This document shows positions 8,102 to 15,980 of a stretch of 64,000 bases of DNA, piece by piece; position 1 is the first letter of the stretch; each line of letters starts with the position of its first letter. Made by a program: the position numbers and the translations under genes. This DNA is from Gammaproteobacteria bacterium (GTDB taxonomy: Bacteria; Pseudomonadota; Gammaproteobacteria; SZUA-229): positions 1 through 64,000 of the forward strand of contig JAOULC010000009.1 of NCBI GenBank assembly GCA_029882215.1. The letters run 5' to 3'. The notes below the pieces were generated by a model, which did not search any database, was not told the DNA's origin, and saw only the letters and a program-made list of their open reading frames with translations.

Positions 8102-8839
8102 ATGACTGAATTACTTTCATCGGCAGACTATGTATTATTAACCGTCACTATTTTAATCGCTTATACTTTTCGTGGTGTCACGGGATTTGGCTCCGGGCTG
8201 ATATCCGTGCCTTTACTGGCTTTGTTTTTACCCATCAGCTTTGTGGTGCCATTCATTAGTCTTATGGATATTTCTGCATCACTGCTGCATGCGTTACATA
8301 CACGGAAACATGTCGCCTGGAGTATTATTTTTCGGGCACTGCCGTTTTCTGTGGCCGGTGTGGCTGTGGCGTTGTTTGTTATTCAGTCTGTTGACAGCTT
8401 AATCTTAGTCAGATGGCTGGGTATCTTTATTATTGCGTTTGCAATATACAGTCTTATTGCGCCTGCACTGAAAAAAAATGATGCATTTATCTGGCCGGTG
8501 TTTGCCGGCTTTTTTGGCGGTCTTATCGGTGCTTTGTTTGGTACGGGAAGTCCGTTTTATGTGTTTTATTTTCACTTGCAGCAAATTGATAAAACCGTAT
8601 TCAGAGCCAGCTGTGCCTCGGTTTTTCTTTTGGACGGGCTTATCCGCGCGGCTGGGTTTACACTGTCGGGCTTTTATAGCGCTGAGGTTTTAATCAATAT
8701 CCTCTATGCTTTACCGCTTATGTTTTTATCAATGTATGCAGGTGAACACATCCATACCAGTATATCGCAGCGAACGTTTCAGCGTGCTGTCGGTGTTTTT
8801 TTAATGCTTAGCGGCATTGCTTTACTGTTTAAAAACTGA
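8102..8839 (+). CDS. TauE/SafE (TSUP) family sulfonate/sulfite exporter-like protein
   Basis: About 245 residues with roughly eight hydrophobic segments. The two halves each carry the family signature: RGVTGFGSGLISVPLL near residue 25 and GGLIGALFGTGSPFYV near 140. TSUP proteins export or import sulfite, sulfoacetate, thiosulfate or other small organic anions across the inner membrane. A GTG at 8096 is an alternative start two codons upstream; neither start has a strong ribosome site. It is not tightly linked to neighbours, so the substrate cannot be inferred. Confidence 0.82.
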   Translation: MTELLSSADYVLLTVTILIAYTFRGVTGFGSGLISVPLLALFLPISFVVPFISLMDISASLLHALHTRKHVAWSIIFRALPFSVAGVAVALFVIQSVDSLILVRWLGIFIIAFAIYSLIAPALKKNDAFIWPVFAGFFGGLIGALFGTGSPFYVFYFHLQQIDKTVFRASCASVFLLDGLIRAAGFTLSGFYSAEVLINILYALPLMFLSMYAGEHIHTSISQRTFQRAVGVFLMLSGIALLFKN

Positions 8840-8976
8840 ACTCCTAATCTGTAATAAAGCCGCGAATTTATTTCAGGTAATTCGCTTATGCCCGGCCTGT
8901 ATGTCTAAATTGCACTTGAGTTAACCGTCGTCAGGCATCAAAATGATCACTGATTACTTTCATGTTGAGATTGTGT

Positions 8977-10032
8977 ATGTCCAGTTATCGATTGGCCTGT
9001 ATTCCCGGTGACGGAATAGGTAAAGAAGTGTTACCGGAAGGAGTGCGTGTACTTGACGCGGCAGGGAAAAAGTTTGGTATTAAATTTGAGTACGACTACT
9101 TTGACTGGAGTTGTGAATATTATGCCAAGCACGGACGTATGATGCCGCCAGACGGTATTGAACAGATCAGACAGCATGATGCAGTGTTTCTTGGTGCGGT
9201 AGGCTTTCCGGGTGTGCCGGATCATGTTTCGTTATGGGGTTTGCTGATTCCTATCCGCCGGGAGTTTCAGCAGTATGTGAATTTAAGACCGGTACGGCTG
9301 ATGCCGGGTATTGCTTCACCGCTGGCTAACCGTCAGGTTGGCGATATTGATTACTATGTGGTCAGAGAAAATAATGAGGGCGAATATTCAGAAATCGGTG
9401 GGCGTTTATTCAGCGGCTCTGCAGATGAAGTGGTGATGCAGCAAAGCACCTTTACCCGTAAAGGTGTGGACCGCATACTGAAATATGCTTATGAGCTGGC
9501 ACAAAGCCGTGAAAAAAAGCACGTGACATCGGCCACAAAATCCAACGGTATTATGTACAGTATGCCATTTTGGGACGAGCGCGTGGCAGACATTGCCAAG
9601 CAATACCCGGATATAAAAACTGATCAGTATCACATTGATATTTTAACCGCACACTTTGTTCAGCATCCGGACTGGTTTGATGTTGTGGTCGGATCAAATC
9701 TGTTTGGTGATATTTTGTCGGATTTGGGGCCTGCCACGACCGGCACGATTGCGATTGCACCGTCTGCCAATATTAATCCAGAGAAAAACTTTCCGTCGAT
9801 GTTTGAACCTGTGCATGGTTCTGCACCGGATATTTATGGCAAAAATATTTCTAACCCGATCGGCCAGATCTGGTCAGCGTCAATGATGCTGGATCACTTT
9901 GGTGAAACCGAAGCGGCCAAAGCCATAATGGATGCGATTGAACAGGTATTAAAAAATGGCCCGAGAACACCGGATATAAACGGCAATGCCTCGACTCAGG
10001 ATGTGGGTGCGGCCATAGCGGCGGCCATATGA
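8977..10032 (+). CDS. tartrate/D-malate dehydrogenase (isocitrate/isopropylmalate DH family)
   Basis: 351 residues from ATG 8977 (MSSYRLACIPGDGIGKEV); an in-frame ATG at 8962 is possible but adds a non-homologous MLRLC. Signatures: GDGIGKEVLPEG at the N-terminus, VRENNEGEYSEIGGR, metal-binding DILSDLG, and NAD-binding EPVHGSAPDIYGK. The sequence around LWGLLIPIRREFQQYVNLRP favours the tartrate dehydrogenase/decarboxylase or D-malate dehydrogenase branch (TtuC/DmlA) over LeuB. It oxidatively decarboxylates (R)-malate or tartrate with NAD. It overlaps the next gene by ATGA, so the two are co-translated. Confidence 0.85.
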   Translation: MSSYRLACIPGDGIGKEVLPEGVRVLDAAGKKFGIKFEYDYFDWSCEYYAKHGRMMPPDGIEQIRQHDAVFLGAVGFPGVPDHVSLWGLLIPIRREFQQYVNLRPVRLMPGIASPLANRQVGDIDYYVVRENNEGEYSEIGGRLFSGSADEVVMQQSTFTRKGVDRILKYAYELAQSREKKHVTSATKSNGIMYSMPFWDERVADIAKQYPDIKTDQYHIDILTAHFVQHPDWFDVVVGSNLFGDILSDLGPATTGTIAIAPSANINPEKNFPSMFEPVHGSAPDIYGKNISNPIGQIWSASMMLDHFGETEAAKAIMDAIEQVLKNGPRTPDINGNASTQDVGAAIAAAI

Positions 10033-10664
10033 CGAAACTGCCGGTATTGTATTCGTTTCGCCGCTGTCCCTATGCCATCAGAGCAAGGCTGGCGATTAAA
10101 GTCAGCCGGCAGCCGGTTGAACTACGAGAGGTGTCGTTAGCGGATAAACCGGCTGAAATGCAGGCCATATCAGTGAAAGCCACCGTCCCTGTATTGCAAT
10201 TGCCTGATAGTACAGTTATTGATGAAAGCCGCGATATTATGCTTTGGGCATTGTCGAAAAATGATCCCGAAAACTGGCTGTCAGCTGATAACGGGCTGAG
10301 CAATCAGCTGATTGATATGAATGATACTGATTTCAAGCAGCACCTTGATCATTATAAATACGCGGACCGCTTTCCCGAGCAGCCGGTGGAAAAGTACCGC
10401 CAGGCTGCCGAGGTTTTTCTCCAGCAGCTAGAGCTGCGACTTTGTCAGCACCGTTACTTAACCGCAGATACGGTATCAATGGCGGATATGGCTATATTCC
10501 CTTTTATCAGGCAGTGCGCTTTTGTGGATAAACTGTGGTTTGATCAAACACCTTATATCAACTTGCAAAGGTGGCTAGCTGCCATGCTGGCAAGTGATCT
10601 TTTCAATGATGTGATGAAAAAATACCCGCTGTGGAAAACAGATGAAGACATTACAAGGTTTTAA
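10029..10664 (+). CDS. glutathione S-transferase family protein
   Basis: 211 residues. The N-terminal thioredoxin fold has RRCPYAIRARLAIK (Cys at residue 14 of a CPYA motif), cis-Pro TVPVLQL and the ESRDIMLWAL glutathione-binding segment. The C-terminal helical domain contains LTADTVSMADMAIFPFIRQC. The Cys in place of Ser/Tyr suggests an Omega/Beta-like or glutaredoxin-like transferase. Its ATG lies within the stop of the dehydrogenase gene (ATGA overlap), so the two probably function together, but a direct biochemical link is not known to me. Confidence 0.82.
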   Translation: MTKLPVLYSFRRCPYAIRARLAIKVSRQPVELREVSLADKPAEMQAISVKATVPVLQLPDSTVIDESRDIMLWALSKNDPENWLSADNGLSNQLIDMNDTDFKQHLDHYKYADRFPEQPVEKYRQAAEVFLQQLELRLCQHRYLTADTVSMADMAIFPFIRQCAFVDKLWFDQTPYINLQRWLAAMLASDLFNDVMKKYPLWKTDEDITRF

Positions 10665-10814
10665 CGTTTGTCTTTTTTGTGATGACCGGTCAACGCAAGT
10701 GAAGGCGATACTAAAGACAGTCACTTGATAAACGGAGTTTGTTAAGCTGAAAAGTTCTGTAGTGATAAAAAGTAAAGTTCGTAAACAATTTACAAAAAGC
10801 AAAGGAAGAAAAAT

Positions 10815-11085
10815 ATGTCAGCTGGCTCTGATCGCCCGGCAGCGGTTTCATTTATTACCGCACCGCTGACAGGCATTACAGCGGTGGCGGTTGGTGTTAT
10901 TTTAAATCTGGCCACTTTCTTTGCCTATCATGCGCTGTGGCCTCAGGGTTTTGAGTCGTCCTTTGAATGGTTTTCGGCTGATTGGGATAGCGGCTTTACT
11001 GGCCTTATTTAAATATCAGTCAGGAGTTGTAACGGTTATAGCCGGCAGTGCAGTGGCAGGTCTGCTGTATATACTGGTGATATAA
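10815..11085 (+). pseudogene. chrA: remnant of a ChrA-type chromate transporter, C-terminus only, frameshifted
   Basis: Only about 90 residues of the C-terminal end of a chromate transporter are left. Frame one (10815-11012) reads APLTGITAVAVGVILNL then FFAYHALWPQGF and FEWFSA. It then shifts near 10977-10981. Frame two resumes with IGIAALLALFKYQSGVV and ends at TAA 11083-11085. Adding two bases after TCGGCT restores one frame, so a 2-bp loss (or 1-bp gain) occurred. ChrA proteins usually have about 400 residues, so roughly 300 N-terminal residues are missing. The remnant keeps an ATG with an AAAGGAAG site before it, so a short hydrophobic peptide might still be made. Confidence 0.75.
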
Positions 11086-11118
11086 CAGTGATCAGCCTGC
11101 TGATTCGATAACACTCAC

Positions 11119-11631
11119 TCAGTTTGAGCTGCGGATTGTTGCGATGTCACCCAGTGTTTTTTGCATGCTTTGCAGGCTAAGGTGTGAAGCATTATAAGGG
11201 TCTTCCCAGTGGCTGCAGATCAGTTTTTTAATAACGGCCTGGCGCTCAGAGTAAATCTCCATTTCTGTCGTATATTCCATAGCCGAAATACCTGCCTGAC
11301 TAAGTAAGGCTGCCAACGGGTAAGCTCCGCTTTTAATTCTGACAACGCTTGTTAGCTGGCGAACTTTTGTGATGATAAATATATCTTTATGTATGATCTG
11401 CGGCTGGTCTTTTCTCTGCCACGATACAAACCAGCAGTGAGGGTAGTAGTTTTTAATAGCCGCATGACTGAGAACTTTGCCGTACTGAATACTGACTCTG
11501 GCATCATTGGGTTGAATGCCCAGGTTTTGATTCAGTTCAATACGGTCATTGATATGAACATCACTGTATGAGCTGACGCTGGCACAGCCCAGAGTGCTGA
11601 TGGTTAAAACAAGTATAAAGAGCTTTTTCAT
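11119..11631 (-). CDS. hypothetical lipoprotein
   Basis: 170 residues. The N-terminus MKKLFILVLTISTLGCAS is a classic lipoprotein signal with lipobox TLGC, so it is predicted to be anchored in a membrane facing the periplasm. The body (PHCWFVSWQRKDQPQ, FIITKVRQLTSVVRIKSG) shows no family I recognise. Two more Cys residues (PHCWF, LICSHW) could form a disulphide. It is a single gene, divergent from the cyclic-nucleotide-binding protein gene. Confidence 0.75.
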   Translation of the reverse strand: MKKLFILVLTISTLGCASVSSYSDVHINDRIELNQNLGIQPNDARVSIQYGKVLSHAAIKNYYPHCWFVSWQRKDQPQIIHKDIFIITKVRQLTSVVRIKSGAYPLAALLSQAGISAMEYTTEMEIYSERQAVIKKLICSHWEDPYNASHLSLQSMQKTLGDIATIRSSN

Positions 11632-11948
11632 TATTTCTGATTCTTTAGTGAGTCGCTCAAGTATAGTAAAAAACTGGCAAAACAGAATAGAAGAGATGTA
11701 CCCTGCTAATAAAAAGAATTGATTATTGGGCTCAGGAATGTGTTTAATGGCGTCAGGGCCGTGTCAGGTTACCGGCTGGTAATCCGTCAGATGACTTGAT
11801 GCCCCGGCGGAGCAGTGCTATAACCGACAGAAAATAATAAGCCTGTTATATTGGCGGATATTACGGGGCATTTACCCAGTTTGGGTGATTCGTTGGCTGA
11901 GTAAAGGCGTTAGAATTTAATGATCAGCGATTTTAAAGGCAGGGTGTC
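11632..11948. promoter_or_regulatory. divergent intergenic region with nested inverted repeats
   Basis: No gene is seen. The region must carry promoters for the lipoprotein (-) and the cNMP-binding protein (+). It contains nested arms: ATGCCCCG at 11799-11806 with CGGGGCAT at 11864-11871, and inside them TATAAC at 11819-11824 with GTTATA at 11845-11850. This could fold in the 5' leader of the plus-strand gene. It does not match a riboswitch consensus I know. Confidence 0.4.
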
Positions 11949-12968
11949 ATGAGTGATTCGTATTCATTTTTTCAGGATCTTTCTGAGTCGGAGATTGCCG
12001 AGATCAGATCACACTCAGTGATAAAGCAAATCAGCCAAGGGGATTTGATTTTTTCTGAAGGTGACGTGGTTGACTCTTTTTATATTATTGAGTCAGGCAA
12101 AGTGTCTATTTATGTGGATAAATGCGGCAAAGAAGAACCGATCTGTACCCTGGTTGACGGTGATTACTTCGGCGAAATGGCCATTTTCAATAAAGACACA
12201 CGCACTGCATCGGCACTGGCTTATAGCGACAGTGTTCTCCTGTGTGTTGATAAAGAACGCTTCTTGTCCTTTATATCTGAACATCCGCTACTGGGTGATA
12301 AGATCAATGCTATTTTATCCACAAGAAATGAAGAGCTGCATTTAAAAGAAAGTTTAATCGGTGTGACGGGGATTCACAGCGATAAACTACAGGTTAGTAT
12401 CAAAGGTGATCCGTCGTTAAGAGAGTCTGCATTTACCCGTGAACGTTATGAGAGTGTGGTTGATAAACTGTTAGCGGATCTGATCGTTAACATCACTGAT
12501 TTACTGGTTAACAGGTGCATCTATCAGGTGTTTATTAACTTTAATAGTGGTGAGATCAGAACGAGTTCTATTTTCGATCCTTTTAACGAAACCATACACA
12601 CGGCCAATAAAATGGTGAGCAAGGCCTATATTGAGCGTCACTTTCCGCAGGTTTTATACAAGGAAAAAGTAAAGTTTATTAAGCGAATATATCATGCTGT
12701 TATGGATGATCGTTTATTTACTGAGCAGTCGCTGCACCATAAAAATGTTTTTAAAAAGTCCTATGAAAACTGGGAACCTGTCGATAAAAGTGAAATTGAG
12801 CGGGTGATTTTGAAACTAAAGGATTTAAGAGAGTTGGAAAGCTTTTATTTGAGAAATTTCAGTATCAGTCTGGTTCAGGATGCAATAAGAATACAGTTTA
12901 ACTGTGACGGAACGCATTTTGTAAGTTCAGATGATTACCAGCGGTTTCTTGATGAGAATCTGGTTTAA
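11949..12968 (+). CDS. cyclic-nucleotide-binding-domain protein with unknown C-terminal domain
   Basis: 339 residues. Residues about 1-125 form a CRP-like cNMP-binding beta barrel: ISQGDLIFSEGDVVDSFYII, SGKVSIYV and the phosphate-binding cassette GDYFGEMAIFNKDTRTASALA, in which the GEMA...R pattern is intact. The rest (about 200 residues) has no DNA-binding helix-turn-helix that I can recognise and no kinase or membrane segment, so it is not a typical CRP regulator. It is mostly predicted alpha/beta and charged. The protein probably senses cAMP or c-di-GMP or uses the barrel structurally. It is monocistronic. Confidence 0.8.
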   Translation: MSDSYSFFQDLSESEIAEIRSHSVIKQISQGDLIFSEGDVVDSFYIIESGKVSIYVDKCGKEEPICTLVDGDYFGEMAIFNKDTRTASALAYSDSVLLCVDKERFLSFISEHPLLGDKINAILSTRNEELHLKESLIGVTGIHSDKLQVSIKGDPSLRESAFTRERYESVVDKLLADLIVNITDLLVNRCIYQVFINFNSGEIRTSSIFDPFNETIHTANKMVSKAYIERHFPQVLYKEKVKFIKRIYHAVMDDRLFTEQSLHHKNVFKKSYENWEPVDKSEIERVILKLKDLRELESFYLRNFSISLVQDAIRIQFNCDGTHFVSSDDYQRFLDENLV

Positions 12969-12971
12969 TGT

Positions 12972-13649
12972 TTACTGTGAAAAATGCTCGAATAAACTGT
13001 TCTTAGACTGATCAAACGCCATATGTACTGCTTTTTTAAGTCCGGCAAATTCTGCTGCCGGGTCAGCTGCAGCAGGAGTGCATTCAACCTGTTGCATCAC
13101 GCTGTGTTTCCATTCATGCTGATTGTTATCAAGATTAATCATATAACCGCTGAGGTGGCTGAAGCCTTTCGGCTCAGCCAGTGGCACAAAGCCGTAATAG
13201 GGGCGTATGCTGCCAATATGTTCAACACGGATAACAATCAGTTTGTCGATACCATGTATTAATTTCAATGGCCTGTAGTCTGCTTTAGAGCCATTGCCGG
13301 CTTTAGCGTCCATTTTTCGTAGTTGCTGTAGTACCTGATGGCTGCTCAAGCGTTTGACGTGCATGCCTTTAGATTTTAAGTAACGGCTTATTTTATCTGT
13401 GATTGACGTGATATCAGGCGGCTGCAGATTTTGTAAATGCTGCTCCAGGTCATTGGGTTGTGAGTTAACAGAAGGCGACAGCTGATTGTACTTGTCATTT
13501 TTATAAGCTGAAGCTGGCGGAATATTAGTGCTGATAATGCCAACGATGCGGGTGTTATTATCCCAGCTGGGCTTGACAGATATAGCAGGTGTCGTTGCAC
13601 CGCAACCGCTCAGGGTAAATATAATAAAGAGAAAAAATGCCTGATTCAT
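12972..13649 (-). CDS. hypothetical lipoprotein
   Basis: 225 residues from ATG 13649 (MNQAFFLFIIFTLSGCGA), which gives a clean lipoprotein signal with lipobox LSGC. The longer reading from 13685 would bury the signal behind 12 residues. The mature part includes KYLKSKGMHVKRLSSHQVLQQL and HGIDKLIVIRVEHIGSIRPYYG, resembling periplasmic lipoproteins with an amyloid/curli-assembly-like or DUF4136-like beta fold, but I cannot assign a family. It ends 3 bp from the convergent cNMP gene, leaving no room for a separate terminator. Confidence 0.7.
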   Translation of the reverse strand: MNQAFFLFIIFTLSGCGATTPAISVKPSWDNNTRIVGIISTNIPPASAYKNDKYNQLSPSVNSQPNDLEQHLQNLQPPDITSITDKISRYLKSKGMHVKRLSSHQVLQQLRKMDAKAGNGSKADYRPLKLIHGIDKLIVIRVEHIGSIRPYYGFVPLAEPKGFSHLSGYMINLDNNQHEWKHSVMQQVECTPAAADPAAEFAGLKKAVHMAFDQSKNSLFEHFSQ

Positions 13650-13896
13650 TATTTGCTTGCGGCTCCGGGCGGGATGTATTGACATTATATATTGCTCTAC
13701 ACGGGATAATATACAAAGATATTTTTTGAATTGTTATTTTGATTGTACAAAAGGTCTGTTCTGGTGAATAGCCGGCATAGCCAGTGATGGTAAATGAAGC
13801 GTGTATAGCAGCAATGGGGAATAATGAGGATTAAGATGATATTATGAGTCATGATTTAAGTCGATCAATCTGCATTGATCTGTGTGAGAGCGAGTA

Positions 13897-14259
13897 ATGA
13901 AATTATCAAACAAGGCCGCCATGTTTTCCGCTATTGTATTTCCCGGGGCGGGGTATTTTGTTGTAAAGAAAACAATACGGGGAGTGGTTTCACTTGTTGT
14001 TACTATCGGTTGTTTGTCATATCCAATGACCGATGTTTTCCAGCGGGCGGTGGCGGTTCGCGATAAAATCATCAACGGTGAAATCCCGATTGATATTGTT
14101 CTGATCCGGGAGCAGATATTGCTAACGCCGGGTAGCATGACCCAGCAGGATGTGAGCACACTGTCACTGTTGATAGCAGTGGTCTGGCTTGTGAGCATTA
14201 TTGACAGTTATTTAATTGGCCGGCGCAGTGAATCGAAAACGCAAAAGAGTAACATTTAA
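13897..14259 (+). CDS. small inner-membrane protein
   Basis: 120 residues with hydrophobic segments at about 8-22 (FSAIVFPGAGYFVV), 28-44 (GVVSLVVTIGCLSY) and 85-105 (LSLLIAVVWLVSIIDSYLIG), and a basic C-terminal tail. The opening FPGAGYFVVKKTIRG followed by a final IIDSY motif resembles small bacterial proteins of the DUF5683/TM2-like type that occur near membranes, but I do not recognise a function. The start is ATG 13897 with only a modest upstream GAG. It stands alone. Confidence 0.65.
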   Translation: MKLSNKAAMFSAIVFPGAGYFVVKKTIRGVVSLVVTIGCLSYPMTDVFQRAVAVRDKIINGEIPIDIVLIREQILLTPGSMTQQDVSTLSLLIAVVWLVSIIDSYLIGRRSESKTQKSNI

Positions 14260-14419
14260 TTCACCGGCTATTAAGCCTGCATGCATCTGTGATACGTTTT
14301 TTTGTACGGTATAAAATTTGACTTGTTTATCTGCAGTTTAATGATAGCTAATATTATTTAGTGCTTGCGGCTTAATAGGTGTATTGTGTGCCGCTATTAT
14401 ATTCATCAGGTAGATTTTT

Positions 14420-14965
14420 GTGGCTCTAAAACCAACAATTTATAAATTCAGAATTTCATTGTCTGATATTAACCGTAACTATTATGACACGCTGAACTTA
14501 ACGCTGGCACAGCATCCGTCTGAAACAACAGAGCGCATGATGGTGCGGGTGCTGGTGTACTGTATCAATGCCGAAGAAAACCTGAGCTTTACCAAGGGCC
14601 TGAGTGCGATTGATGAACCCGATTTATGGATACGAACACTGGACGAGCAGACCGCATTATGGATTGATGTCGGTGAACCGGCTGTTGAACGGGTAAAGAA
14701 AGCAAGCCGGGTTGCACAGCAGGTCAAAGTCTATAGCTTTAATTCAAAATCTGATGTCTGGTGGGAGCAGGGAGAGTCTAAATTCAGACAACTTAATGCC
14801 TCCTACTACCGCTTTGACTGGGAGAGTGTTAAGTCTTTAGCGGCGCTGCTGACGCGGACCATGGATATTTCCGTTACCATTACCGGCGATTCCGCCTATG
14901 TTGCCAGTGCGTCCGGTGAATGCGAGATCGCCTGGGAAACATTACGGGAACTGGCGTCAAAATAA
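14420..14965 (+). CDS. yaeQ: YaeQ family protein
   Basis: 181 residues, the usual YaeQ length. YKFRISLSDINRNYYDTLNLTLAQHPSET at the start, ERMMVRVLVYCINAEE and EPDLWIRTLDEQTALWIDVGEP are diagnostic. The start is GTG 14420. YaeQ proteins have a restriction-endonuclease-like (PD-(D/E)XK) fold: the acidic residues in DEPDLW and WIDVGEP are the likely remnants of a nuclease site. E. coli YaeQ was once suggested to compensate for loss of RfaH, but its role is unsettled. Single gene, followed after 50 bp by msrA. Confidence 0.9.
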   Translation: MALKPTIYKFRISLSDINRNYYDTLNLTLAQHPSETTERMMVRVLVYCINAEENLSFTKGLSAIDEPDLWIRTLDEQTALWIDVGEPAVERVKKASRVAQQVKVYSFNSKSDVWWEQGESKFRQLNASYYRFDWESVKSLAALLTRTMDISVTITGDSAYVASASGECEIAWETLRELASK

Positions 14966-15015
14966 TCTGTCTCAATGGTTCTGTTGTGAAATAACCATAA
15001 TGAGGAGCGCTTCTT

Positions 15016-15606
15016 GTGCAAAAAAAAATATGCATGCTAGTACTGGCCGGGCTGATGTCTTACCTGCCGAATGCCGTTGCGGATAAAGCGGTATTTGCCG
15101 GTGGCTGTTTCTGGTGTATGGAGTCCGATTTTGAAAAGCTCGCCGGTGTCAGTCAGGTAATTTCAGGCTTTACTGGCGGTACGCTCGAAAATCCAACCTA
15201 CAATGGTAATCATAAGGGGCACTATGAAGCTGTTGAGGTGATATATGATCCGCAAAAAGTCAGCTATCAGGATTTGCTGGATTACTTCTGGGTCAATATC
15301 GATCCGTTTGATGCAAGAGGGCAGTTCTGTGATAAAGGTACAAGCTACTTAAGTGCTATTTTTGTCGCTAATGATAAAGAAAAAGCCCTGGCTGAACGCT
15401 CACGTCGCAAAGTGGTGGAACAGTTTAGCGAAAATAAAGTGGTGACACCTGTGCTGAGCTTGTCAACCTTCTATCCGATTAAGGGCAGTGAAAGCTATCA
15501 TCAGGATTACTATAAAAACAATCCGCTGCGTTATAAATATTATCGCTGGAACTGTGGCCGGGATCAGCGATTAAAAGAAATCTGGGGTGATAAAGCAACA
15601 CACTGA
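15016..15606 (+). CDS. msrA: peptide methionine-S-sulfoxide reductase MsrA, exported form
   Basis: 196 residues. Catalytic motif GGCFWCMESDFEKL (the first Cys is the nucleophile), the GHYEAVEVIYDP segment and the C-terminal DYYKNNPLRYKYYRWNCGRD are those of MsrA, which reduces the S-epimer of methionine sulfoxide. The first 22 residues, MQKKICMLVLAGLMSY then LPNAVA before DKAVFAGG, look like a signal peptide, so the enzyme should act in the periplasm. The GTG at 15016 follows a GAGGAG site at 15002-15007 and gives the full signal peptide; the ATG at 15034 would truncate it. A single-domain MsrA, with no MsrB adjacent. Confidence 0.9.
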   Translation: MQKKICMLVLAGLMSYLPNAVADKAVFAGGCFWCMESDFEKLAGVSQVISGFTGGTLENPTYNGNHKGHYEAVEVIYDPQKVSYQDLLDYFWVNIDPFDARGQFCDKGTSYLSAIFVANDKEKALAERSRRKVVEQFSENKVVTPVLSLSTFYPIKGSESYHQDYYKNNPLRYKYYRWNCGRDQRLKEIWGDKATH

Positions 15607-15629
15607 AAGACTGACTGATTAACTGCAGC

Positions 15630-15905
15630 TCAGGAAATTTTAATTCTGACAACCGTCATTGTTTCAATTTTAAAGCCGGCAACCACTTCAGCGGACGGGT
15701 AATATGTCAGGTTAACACGCTGGCCTTTGAGGTTTTTGTACAGTTTCTTGCGCTTGTATTTGAATGGCACATCGATGCCTTCAATCATTAAGGTGTTGAT
15801 AAACCACTCGGCGGTTTCTCGCTGTACATGTGACTCTACTTTCAGCATCTCACTGTGCGTGAGTTGCGGATGTTTTTTTAAAAGCTGTGTTGCCGCTGAT
15901 TTCAT
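15630..15905 (-). CDS. small hypothetical protein
   Basis: 91 residues, basic, no membrane segment. The sequence runs through HSEMLKVESHVQRETAEWF, a central IEGIDVPFKYKRKKLYKNL and an end with alternating hydrophobic residues (VVAGFKIETMTVVRIKI), suggesting a helix-beta fold. I do not recognise the family. It is convergent with msrA and upstream of nothing obvious. Confidence 0.65.
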   Translation of the reverse strand: MKSAATQLLKKHPQLTHSEMLKVESHVQRETAEWFINTLMIEGIDVPFKYKRKKLYKNLKGQRVNLTYYPSAEVVAGFKIETMTVVRIKIS

Positions 15906-15980
15906 TTGTTAACCGTAAACGTTATTTATGCTGCGACAATTGTAATTGATAAGCCTGCAGGCCGGAATAATGCAGGCTTA

